Shown here: positions 55,875-64,000 of the stretch, in pieces
How the letters are laid out: each line of letters begins with the position of its first letter
How positions within the stretch are numbered: position 1 is the first letter of the stretch
DNA from: Ostrinia nubilalis
Taxonomy: Eukaryota; Arthropoda; Insecta; Lepidoptera; Crambidae
Assembly (NCBI RefSeq): GCF_963855985.1
Contig: NC_087110.1
Location: forward strand, 12,267,001-12,331,000
Direction: 5' to 3'
DNA: 64,000 nt
Made by a program: the position numbers and the translations under genes
The notes under the pieces: model-generated
Seen by the model: only the letters and a program-made list of their open reading frames with translations
Database searches by the model: none
Told to the model about the DNA's origin: nothing

Positions 55875-56128
55875 TGAACTAAAATCAAGTGGCAGAGGGC
55901 GGGGCACATAGCTCGTAGAGACAATGGCTGTTGGGGCAGAAAAGTTCTCGAGTGGCCACCACGGGCTGAAAGACGTAGCGTGGGCAGGCCTCCTACTAGG
56001 TGGACCGACGATCTGGGTGAAGGTCGCGGGAGGAGCCTAGATGCGGGCAGCGTAGGACCGTTCATTATGGAAAACCTTGGAGGAGGCCTCTGTCCAGCAG
56101 TGGGCGTCATTCGGCTGAAACGAACGAA
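55875..56128 (+). mobile_element. RTE 3' stub with ACGAACG tail
   Basis: AATCAAGTGGCAGAGGGCGG ... GGCAGGCCTCCTACTAGGTG ... GTCCAGCAGTGGGCGTCATT; same subfamily as the full-length copy. Confidence 0.85.
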
Positions 56129-56510
56129 TGTAAACTGAAAAGAAATCTATCGAGTAAATAATGTGGGCTAAAAAATTCTCATAGAAAATTTTCGTGCGAC
56201 GTATCCACTACATAAAAATATGTTATGTAAAATATGTATCATTCTCGAATATAAAGTGCGCTTTAATGGCTTCCATGTGATTTATGGCCGCTGGAGTAAA
56301 CAACGCACGAAGAAATTTAAAGGCCTTGCCTCCACTAAACTTTGTGGATCAGTCTTCTGGAAAACAGCGTTTGGGATCAGTTCATGTAAAATATTATAAT
56401 ACAAGAAAAATGGGACGAGATAAATATTACTGGTACATTTTTAATCAAGCTTTGTCGATTTATCTTAAACAGAAAAACAAGGATTTAATGATTTTAAAGT
56501 AGATAAATCG

Positions 56511-56634
56511 TTCTTCTTCTTTTTTTCGTGTCGACAACAAACCTACACAGTGTCAGCCCAAAACTCCGCCACAAGAGTGGCGTTGTCAGTAGCACTCATC
56601 AAATCCTCCTGAGTGCAGTTGCTTGGTTTATTTG
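56511..56634 (-). mobile_element. SINE-type 3' segment with shared tail
   Basis: Complement of the 47735-47843 type: CTTCTTCT..CGTGTCGACAACAAACC ... CGCCACAAGAGTGGCGTTGT ... GTAGCACTCATCAAATCCTC. Confidence 0.7.
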
Positions 56635-57957
56635 CAGACAATTATCAAAAGTCAATGCTCAATGCTGCTAAAGCTCAGTGTAAACTCTGCTCTAAAAAGG
56701 GCAGAACGCAGATTTTTAACTTTTCCCATTACATTATTACAAACTATGGCATAGGTGCGATTTTACAACCAAATTGATAATTAATTGAAAGTAGATTGTT
56801 AGTCTGTTATACTGGCTACTGCTGTAACTTTTATTGGGTTACTACCAATAGATATAGTACTGTTATTGAAACGGAAGTGCAGAATATAATCCTTCTAAAT
56901 AAAAGCTCGGTTCACTGACTCCAAGTGCTTGAATCACTAATGCATCATGAGTGGTACAGTGCCACATAAAATTGGTAACACATGGATTGCATTGGTCAAT
57001 AAACAAATGGAGAACAACAAACAAATTGTTAAATATAGATTTTATTATATTTTCAAAAGAAAGTGTCGTTAGTTGCACATACAAAATTAAATCTATCTTA
57101 CTGGTGTTCGCTTGCTGATAATTAAACTTTGAAATCATTGATTATGAAACTTTGGAAACTTTATGCATGTTATAATTTCAATGTTTTAATTTTCTGAAAT
57201 CGTTTAAGTTTGTGTTACAAAAAGTTTTCGTTTTAGACGTGGCAGTAACTATGTAGGTAAAATTCATATAAAAGCGTGAAGTTAAATCTGTCTTACTTCG
57301 CATATTATTTGGGTAAAACCATAGATACAAAAACAGAATTTTCTATTCTATTATGCCTGAAAACTAATTTATTGAATCGTATAAGCAACTCAAGGAATAT
57401 TCCTACGAGTCTGGCCATTTATAAATGAAATATAAAATCACAGCAATACTTTACACTCCAAGTTTACACTACATTAGTTTTTCTTTGAATAAGACTTGTG
57501 TGAAAATGTATTATTCGTTTCACAAAATGATATTTATTTATTACCTACAGCACTACACAATACAATTCGGTGACTACCTTTTTACACGCGTGAAATCCTA
57601 ATATTATTAAAGTTTTATGGTTTATATTTTATAGAAAGTTTTATACGTATGTATGTTTTTTACTTATGGATACTAGTATGGATGTTTTTTACTCTTTCTC
57701 AAAAAAAACTCTGAACTCTTTTTTCATCTACTCTCTGCTATCTCATATAAATTGTATAGAATGTTCTATACAAATGATGGGAATGAACATGGAACTTTTA
57801 ATGACTTTTGTCGTCGATTGAACAATAATATTTATTGCATTTGGTCGAGCCAAATGAAAACTTCATCGTCTGCTGGCTCTGCGCGCTGATGCATCAAGTG
57901 GTACTGACGAGTACAAAAGTGAAAAACTTAAAATGAAATCAATAGAACTACACTAAT
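56635..57957. other. Intron sequence, nothing recognised
   Basis: AT-rich; no repeat ends or coding motifs found. Confidence 0.55.
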
Positions 57958-58203
57958 ATTGGGCGGGCGGGGCACATAGCTCGTAGAGACGATGGCCGTT
58001 GGGGCAGAAAAGTTCTCGACTGGCGATCACGGGCTGGAAGAAGTAGCGTGGGCAGGCCTCCTACTAGGTGGACCGACGATCTGGTAAAGGTCGCGGGAAG
58101 AACCTGGACGCAGGCAGCGCAGGACCGTTTATTACGGAAAGCTTTGGGGGAGGCCTTTGTCCAGCAGTGGACGTCATTTGGCTGAAACGAACGAACGAAC
58201 GTT
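57958..58203 (+). mobile_element. RTE 3' stub with (ACGA)n tail
   Basis: GGCGGGGCACATAGCTCGTA ... GTCCAGCAGTGGACGTCATT, GGCTGAAACGAACGAACGAA. Confidence 0.85.
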
Positions 58204-59277
58204 CATTCAATGAAAATGTTATAAGATTTTGTTGAAGTTATTAGCCTCTTTCTATTGATCCTTTATACAATAATATCGAAACAAAACCTCTTTACTTTAT
58301 TTCTTTGTTTCCTGATTGATTTATTTCGGGACTAGTGGCTCTCGATGTAAGTAATACCATTATACTGCGATCTATCTCAACAAAGTTAAGAGAATAGTAT
58401 AGGATAATGCGTTTTAGGAAAAATATCATTACAATTGTTTATTGTACAGTGACAGGTCCAGTTTTGTTGGTAAGATGTTAACTAGAGGCGAATGCCATTA
58501 GGCTTTAACCTTGCTTTTTGTACACTGTTCAGTTTACAGCTGCTTAAAGGTTTCAAATAAATATTTTTAAATCTTTAAATCGCTCTGACAAATTGATGTC
58601 GACTGACAAATTGATGTCGTTTAACAAAATCAAAAATATTTTATTCAATTTTCACCACTGGTGGCACTTATGAACGTCAAATACAGTATAAAGGTAGCCC
58701 TTAAGGGGCACTTTACATTTGTCTCCTTATCTTTTGGGCCCTACCAGTCCAGCCCTACCTATTCATCATGACTGCGTTGACAGCTCATTGACCACAAGAC
58801 CACAAATATTCGAGTAGCAATGGACATGGCGCACAATTTTTGTTGAAGATGCCAAAAAATACTACAAAAAATTAGAATGAATACTGTATTTTTACTTTTT
58901 TGATATCTTTAAAAATGACTGAAATATTCAAGCTCAAAGTGCGCTCTTCCGCTAGGAGCGATTTTCCGCGCGGATTTTGAAAATGTGACGTAGTAACATG
59001 AAAAGCTGCATGTAAGATATTATCTGTGTACAATGGTTAGAATGGTTAGTAAGGGAGCCGAAGCGGGGATTTCGGGACTTACTAAAGAGTGGCAGACTAA
59101 CATACAAGGAAATACTTTGTACCTGGTTGATTACCTCTAAGTATGAATTTTTGATACAAAACGGCATTAGTTCTTATGCCTCTCACCCAAAAAATACCTC
59201 AATTAAGCCCAAATTTGAGACCGCAGCCAAACTTTGAGTGACGATGGAAACTAGCCTAGATGGAGGACACATGAAAT
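58204..59277. other. Intron sequence, nothing recognised
   Basis: A 16-base direct repeat TGACAAATTGATGTCG at about 58587 and 58604 is the only structure seen. Confidence 0.5.
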
Positions 59278-59549
59278 TGAACTGAGTTACGAGCATTAGA
59301 AGTTTGATGATTTTCATACTAGATTTGCTTTTTGTGCGCAAGTTTTGTAAGAAATTGCAACAAAATAGTGAGATTGTATATGTAAACAAACAATACCATC
59401 CATTACAGGCTCCAGAAATCAGTATGGAGCAGAATCAGCGCAATAAAAAAATAGCGCAATATTTTGTTGCAATTTCTTACAAAACTTGCGCACAAAAAGC
59501 AAATCTAGTATGAAAATCATCAAACTTCTAATGCTCGTAACTCAGTTCA
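59278..59549. repeat. Perfect 90-bp inverted repeat with 92-base loop
   Basis: Arms 59278-59367 and 59460-59549 are exact reverse complements over 90 bases (checked base by base), beginning TGAACTGAGTTACGAGCATT. The loop is unique. No obvious target duplication. Confidence 0.95.
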
Positions 59550-60021
59550 GACTGAGTTTAGAGGTATACATGCCAAGGTAAGTTTGGTTTATTACACTAT
59601 TTTGTAATCAAAAAACAAAGTTAAATAAATATTTTTCTTTTTATCATCAAGCTTAGCAGTCTAATAAGTTACTATGACACTCGAGTTAATCCACATTCAG
59701 CACTATAGCCTCCCCTTCTACAAGGCCCTCTATAAATGTCAAAACGTCACTTAACCCTTTTAGCACCAGTTCTTTTGTTTTTGAGAAGATGTACCCAAAT
59801 TTTTATATCAATTTAATTATAGTCCAGTCGTTTGGTACAAATTAACGTGGTTACCTGGGAAGTGTTCCGGGAGTTTTGAAAATTGGTGATTAAAATAGAT
59901 TTCGCTATGTTCTCTGTTAGTCTGTTAGTTAAGTGTGATTGCCGCGCTCGTTGCGAAATTGGAAAAATGCTGCCTTAGAGAATATTTTTGATAGTTACAT
60001 TCTTTCCTATTTCGTCGTTCC

Positions 60022-60426
60022 AAATGACGTTCACTGCTGGACAAAGGCGAGAGGCCTTTGGGTTTTCCATAGGTTTTTCATAATGAACAGTCCTGCGCTG
60101 CCCGCATTCAGGTTATTCCCGCGACCTTTGCCAGATCGTCGGTCCACCTAGTAGGAGGCCTGCCCACGCTACGTCTTCCAGCCCGTGGTCGCCACTCAAG
60201 AAATTTTCTGCCCCAATGGCCATCGTCTCTACGAGCTATGTGTCCCGCCCACTGCCACTTGATTTTAGCAGTTCTGCGTGCTATGTCGGTCACTTTGGTT
60301 CTCCTGCGGATCTCCTCATTTCTGATTCGATCACGCAGGGAAACCCCGATCATAGCCCGCTCCATTACCCTTTGGGTGACCTTGAGCCTTCTTATGGGGC
60401 CCATAGTAAGCGACCACGTTATATTG
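60022..60426 (-). mobile_element. RTE 3' copy, 5'-truncated
   Basis: Parallel to the full-length element, about 200 bases to its left. It covers the last ~120 codons with a small indel at the 3' end (GGCGAGAGGCCTTTGGG) and ends where the full copy continues at GACCACGTT. Confidence 0.85.
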
Positions 60427-60568
60427 TACAGTTTCAACAAAATCCGTTGAGTACTTTTTGCGTGAAAGAGTAACAAAACAAACCCGAGACACAGGAATCT
60501 TCCTAGTTCAGGTATCAACCCACCAACATTCTTACTTTTTGTTTTTCCTGATTGTTTGTTATCATAAT

Positions 60569-63500
60569 CATCGTTTCAGCCAAATGACGTCCACTGCTGG
60601 ACAAAGGCCTCCCCCAAGGCTTTCCACAATGAACGGTCCTGCGCTGCCCGCATCCAGGCTCTTCCCGCGACCTTTACCAGATCGTCGGTCCACCTAGTAG
60701 GAGGCCTGCCCACGCTACGTTTTCCAGCCCGTGGTCGCCACTCGAGAACTTTCCTGCCCCAACGGCCATCGTCTCTACGAGCTATGTGCCCCGCCCACTG
60801 CCACTTGATTTTAGCAATTCTGCGAGCTATGTCGGTTACTTTGGTTCTCCTACGGATCTCCTCATTTCTGATTCGATCACGCAGGGAAACTCCGAGCATA
60901 GCCCGCTCCATCGCCCTTTGGGTGACCTTGAGCCTTCTTATGAGGCCCATAGTAAGCGACCACGTTTCGGATCCATATGTCAACACTGGCAACACACACT
61001 GCTCGAAGACTTTCGTCTTGAGACACTGCGGTATTTCGGACATGAGTATATGGCGAAGCTTCCCGAACGCTGCCCATCCGAGTTGGATTCGACGATTGAC
61101 CTCTTTCTCGAAGTTGGACCTACCTAACTGGACTGTTTGTCCCAGGTATACATAATTGTCGACAACTTCGAGTGTAGAGTCTCCAACCTTCAGAGGAGTG
61201 GGTGCAACACGGACATTAGACATGATTTTTGTCTTGTCCATGTTCATTCTGAGGCCCACTTGTTGAGAGGCTCTACTGAGGCCATCGAGCATTGTGCCTA
61301 GATCCTCCAAGGTCTCAGCCATGACTACGATATCGTCCGCGAATCGAAGGTGGGTGATGTACTCGCCGTTGATATTTATGCCAAATCCGTTCCAGTCCAG
61401 AAGCTTGAAGACATCTTCCAGGGCGGTGGTAAACAGTTTTGGAGATATGACGTCTCCCTGTCTTACCCCTCGCTGCAACTGGATAGGTTTCGAATCCCGA
61501 TCCTGGAGGCGGACCGACATTGTGGCGTTTTTGTACAAACCCCTCAACACTTCGATATATCGATAGTCAATTTGGCACCTTTGGAGAGACTGTAGCACTG
61601 CCCAGGTCTCGACCGAATCGAAGGCTTTCTCATAATCCACAAACGCCAGGCAAAGTGGTTGATTATACTCCTCGGTCTTCTGTATAATCTGCCTTAGCGT
61701 ATGTATGTGGTCTATGGTACTAAAGCCTTTTCGGAAACCGGCTTGTTCGGGAGGCTGGAAGTCGTCGAGCCTGCGAGCGAGACGATTCGTAATGACTCTT
61801 GAAAACAGCTTGTAGACATGGCTCAGAAGTGAGATGGGTCTATAATTCTTCAATAAGGTTTTGTCACCTTTTTTGAAGAAGAGTACCACCACACTTCTGT
61901 GCCATGTCGTAGGCGTTTTTCCTTCGAGGATGACGGAATTGAACAGCTTCTGAAGAGCCCTCAGTACCGGCGTTCCGCCTGCCTTCAAAAGCTCAGCCGT
62001 GATTCCATCATCACCCGGTGCCTTGTTGTTCTTCAGCTGTTTGAGAGCCATTCTAATCTCGTACAGACTGACGTCCGGGATATCTTCGGTATAGTGTCGG
62101 GTCAGTCTAGCTCTTGGGTCTTCGGCTAGATTTGTGACAGGTGCACGTACACTCGTGTATAATTGTCCGTAGAACTTCTCGACCTCTTCCAATATCTCCG
62201 GCCCCGACGAAATGGCTCTGCCATCCTCTGTCTTCAGCTTGGTCAGTTGACTTTGGCCAACAGACAGATCTCTTGCGAACACTTTAGAGCCCCTGTTTCG
62301 CTCAATCGCCTCTTTAATACGGTCTGTATTAAATTGGCGTAGGTCGCGAGTCAAAGACTTGGAGATCTGTCTGTTAAGGCGCCGATACTGAGCAGCATCT
62401 TCAGAGGACTGCAGAACCAAGTTCCGTCTCTCTTCCATGAGTTGATTGGTGAGGTCAGAGATCTTTTTGGTTCCTTTTGAACGACGGGTTTTAAAGAACT
62501 TAGACCCAGTCGTTTGGACAATTTCCACGAACCTGTCATTGTATTTGTCCACATTTTCGCAGTCTCCTAGGCATTCGAAACGATTTTGCAACTCGAGCTG
62601 AAAGCTTTCGGGGTTTTGGAGTTGGATGGGCGCTGGGCGGAGCGTAGACTTCATCAGTCGACATCTCTCGAGCTTGGGTCTGATATTCAATGTGCCTCTT
62701 ACCATTCGGTGATCGCTTCCTGTTTTGACCGAATTGATCACAGAGACATCATTGAATATATGCTTCTTCGTCGACAAGATGAAGTCTATCTCATTTTTTG
62801 TAGCGCCATTGGGATGCAGCCATGTCCACTTTCGCTGTTTTGGCTTTCTGAAGAAGGAGTTCATCATAAAGAGGCCCTCCCTCTCCATAAAGCCAGCCAG
62901 CAGTTGGCCACGTGCGTTCCTCTCTCCGTACCCAAATTGCCCCACTTTCGGCTCATTATCGCTTCGTTTACCTAGCTTCGCGTTGAAGTCCCCCATCACA
63001 ACGGTAAAATGGGACCGGGAGCCATGTATGGCTCTGGAAATATCCTCATACATGGTCTCCACTTCGTCGTCGGGGTGTTCCGTGGTCGGTGCGTATACCT
63101 GTATGACCTTCAACGAATACCGTTTGGTGATTCTGAGTATCAGGTACACTACCCTCGCCGAAACACTCTCGATCTGGACCACGTTGTTGACAAGGGACTT
63201 GTGGACGATAAACCCGACACCACCCTGGGACTGCCGGTCGCCCTCCCGGAAATAGAGCAGGTTTCCGGATTTAAGAATTACGGTGTCCTCCCCCTCTCTT
63301 CGGACTTCACATAATCCTACGATATCCCACCGTAACCTGCTCAGCTCTTCCTCGAGTTCCATTAGCTTCACGTCTGTACGCAGTGTGCGAGCGTTATAGG
63401 TTGCCAGGGCCAGAGGTCGTCGGTGTTGGTAGCCTGGCATCCCCCGGGGATTCTTCGCACCCCTTGCCCCACCGTTACCGTGACCGCTACCGTGGTCCGG

Positions 63501-63756
63501 GATAGTGGGGCCGCCGGGGACTAGGGGCCGTTTTTTTGTTTTTGCCACCATTTGGAGGGTTTTGCCCTAATCGCCACGCTTGGCAGGCGGGTTGGCGATC
63601 GCAGTTTTTTTGCTTGGTTTCGCACGCAGACGCTGCTGCCCGTCCGGTGCTACAGGAGCTTGTCGCCTCCTACGACACGCCTCCTGTTGGCGGTGGGGAA
63701 AAGTATTCTTTTACGGCCGTCCCCACACAGCACATAATATTATCTGGTTATCATAG
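60569..63756 (-). mobile_element. Full-length RTE-type non-LTR retrotransposon
   Basis: Flanked by an 11-bp direct repeat GTTATCATAAT (60558-60568 and 63757-63767), which I read as the target duplication. The 5' leader (63552-63756) contains GGAGGCGACAAGCTCC-like sequence common to lepidopteran RTEs. One long ORF follows, and the very short 3' end after the stop ends in a GATG-type tail. It is a 3.19 kb intact copy and the likely source family for many of the 3' stubs in the window. Confidence 0.9.
60576..63551 (-). CDS. RTE endonuclease-reverse transcriptase, intact
   Basis: 991 codons from a good ATG. N-terminal AP-type endonuclease (about 50-285): TYNARTL, LCEVRREGED, VYAPT, GDFNAKLG, and SDHRMV with its terminal His. 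A linker region precedes the reverse transcriptase (about 510-780): NNKAPGDDGI, NYRPISLL, FVDYEKAFDS (catalytic Asp), RGVRQGDVISP and FADDIVV (catalytic Asp pair). The C-terminal ~100 residues hold WQWAGHIARRDD, GRPPTRWTDDLVKVAG and W..LGEAFVQQW, the conserved RTE tail. No stop or frameshift was seen, so the copy is potentially active. It would nick target DNA and copy its RNA by target-primed reverse transcription. Confidence 0.93.
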   Translation of the reverse strand: MVAKTKKRPLVPGGPTIPDHGSGHGNGGARGAKNPRGMPGYQHRRPLALATYNARTLRTDVKLMELEEELSRLRWDIVGLCEVRREGEDTVILKSGNLLYFREGDRQSQGGVGFIVHKSLVNNVVQIESVSARVVYLILRITKRYSLKVIQVYAPTTEHPDDEVETMYEDISRAIHGSRSHFTVVMGDFNAKLGKRSDNEPKVGQFGYGERNARGQLLAGFMEREGLFMMNSFFRKPKQRKWTWLHPNGATKNEIDFILSTKKHIFNDVSVINSVKTGSDHRMVRGTLNIRPKLERCRLMKSTLRPAPIQLQNPESFQLELQNRFECLGDCENVDKYNDRFVEIVQTTGSKFFKTRRSKGTKKISDLTNQLMEERRNLVLQSSEDAAQYRRLNRQISKSLTRDLRQFNTDRIKEAIERNRGSKVFARDLSVGQSQLTKLKTEDGRAISSGPEILEEVEKFYGQLYTSVRAPVTNLAEDPRARLTRHYTEDIPDVSLYEIRMALKQLKNNKAPGDDGITAELLKAGGTPVLRALQKLFNSVILEGKTPTTWHRSVVVLFFKKGDKTLLKNYRPISLLSHVYKLFSRVITNRLARRLDDFQPPEQAGFRKGFSTIDHIHTLRQIIQKTEEYNQPLCLAFVDYEKAFDSVETWAVLQSLQRCQIDYRYIEVLRGLYKNATMSVRLQDRDSKPIQLQRGVRQGDVISPKLFTTALEDVFKLLDWNGFGININGEYITHLRFADDIVVMAETLEDLGTMLDGLSRASQQVGLRMNMDKTKIMSNVRVAPTPLKVGDSTLEVVDNYVYLGQTVQLGRSNFEKEVNRRIQLGWAAFGKLRHILMSEIPQCLKTKVFEQCVLPVLTYGSETWSLTMGLIRRLKVTQRAMERAMLGVSLRDRIRNEEIRRRTKVTDIARRIAKIKWQWAGHIARRDDGRWGRKVLEWRPRAGKRSVGRPPTRWTDDLVKVAGRAWMRAAQDRSLWKALGEAFVQQWTSFG

Positions 63757-63767
63757 GTTATCATAAT

Positions 63768-64000
63768 ATTATCTGTTATATTGGTGAGAAATAAACATTA
63801 CTTTACTTTATTTTAAACTTCCAGACATCCAAAAAAAAAAAGTATACTTCAGCAACGCGAATTTTTTTATACTTCAGCATATTTAGAACACCCGGCAGCG
63901 TGTCCTGCCATGATCAAAGAAAAAAGAACTCGCAATTTAGCAGGTAGCTACATTAATTTGACTGTTTCACAACTCTAAATTTATTTAACTTACATTACAT
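63768..64000. other. Right edge, nothing recognised
   Basis: AT-rich flank of the RTE insertion with an A-run (63831-63841) and TATACTTCAGCA repeated at 63842 and 63869. Confidence 0.5.

Noticed and set aside
56284..56502. 72-codon frame starting MAAGVNNARRNLKALPPLNF
   Set aside because: No recognisable domain, no splice context, GC content like the intron; probably chance.
60458..63766. Numerous plus-strand open frames, up to 176 codons
   Set aside because: Antisense of the intact RTE ORF and its stubs.

Overview
This is a 64 kb stretch of an insect nuclear genome, almost certainly from a moth or butterfly (Lepidoptera). It is AT-rich, with GT-AG introns, and it is packed with repeat types familiar from that order: RTE-type LINE 3' stubs, Helitron-like units ending in CTAG-T, tRNA-headed SINEs, and TA-flanked foldback MITEs. 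There are no bacterial operons, rRNA genes or CRISPR arrays.

The host gene content is small. A chain of coding exons on the + strand (17159-17297, 19603-19716, 20994-21119, 24035-24151, 24721-24909, 25543-25633) joins in frame into one PDZ domain followed by an acidic linker. The linker carries EIDRASAG and an EQEDDFGYT segment, which I recognise from the PDZ1-PDZ2 linker of INAD, the phototransduction scaffold. I therefore call the gene inaD. A large exon at the left edge (1-1046) ends at a consensus donor whose phase fits the first PDZ exon. It may be an N-terminal extension of inaD or part of a neighbouring gene. PDZ2 and later exons were not found; the intron after 25633 appears to run past the window end (over 38 kb). 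Inside it, at 46.07-46.19 kb, a GC-rich patch next to an 11 x 22 bp minisatellite carries a short ATG exon with a phase-1 donor, the same phase as the last PDZ1-side exon. This is a candidate alternative first exon.

Most of the rest is mobile DNA. 1-17 kb: a large intron with a hAT MITE (8-bp target duplication), LINE fragments, a 10-copy decaying tandem array at 9.2-10.9 kb, a 1.1 kb TA-flanked foldback element and an inverted poly(A)-cored element. 17-25.6 kb: the PDZ1 exons separated by introns that are largely transposon (about 87-90% in two of them). 28.3-34.9 kb: a young BEL/Pao LTR retrotransposon on the - strand with two 259-bp LTRs that look identical, a tRNA-Tyr primer site and two frame breaks. 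35-60 kb: a graveyard of RTE stubs, MITEs, SINEs and Helitron-like pieces, including a nest of elements inside elements at 54.15-55.43 kb and a perfect 90-bp inverted repeat at 59.28-59.55 kb. 60.57-63.76 kb: a full-length RTE LINE on the - strand with an intact 991-residue ORF and an 11-bp target duplication.

I see no convincing new multi-gene system. The observations most worth following are the candidate internal inaD promoter/exon, the crowding of transposons against the PDZ1 splice sites, the replacement of a Cys in PDZ1, the nested MITEs and the perfect palindrome.
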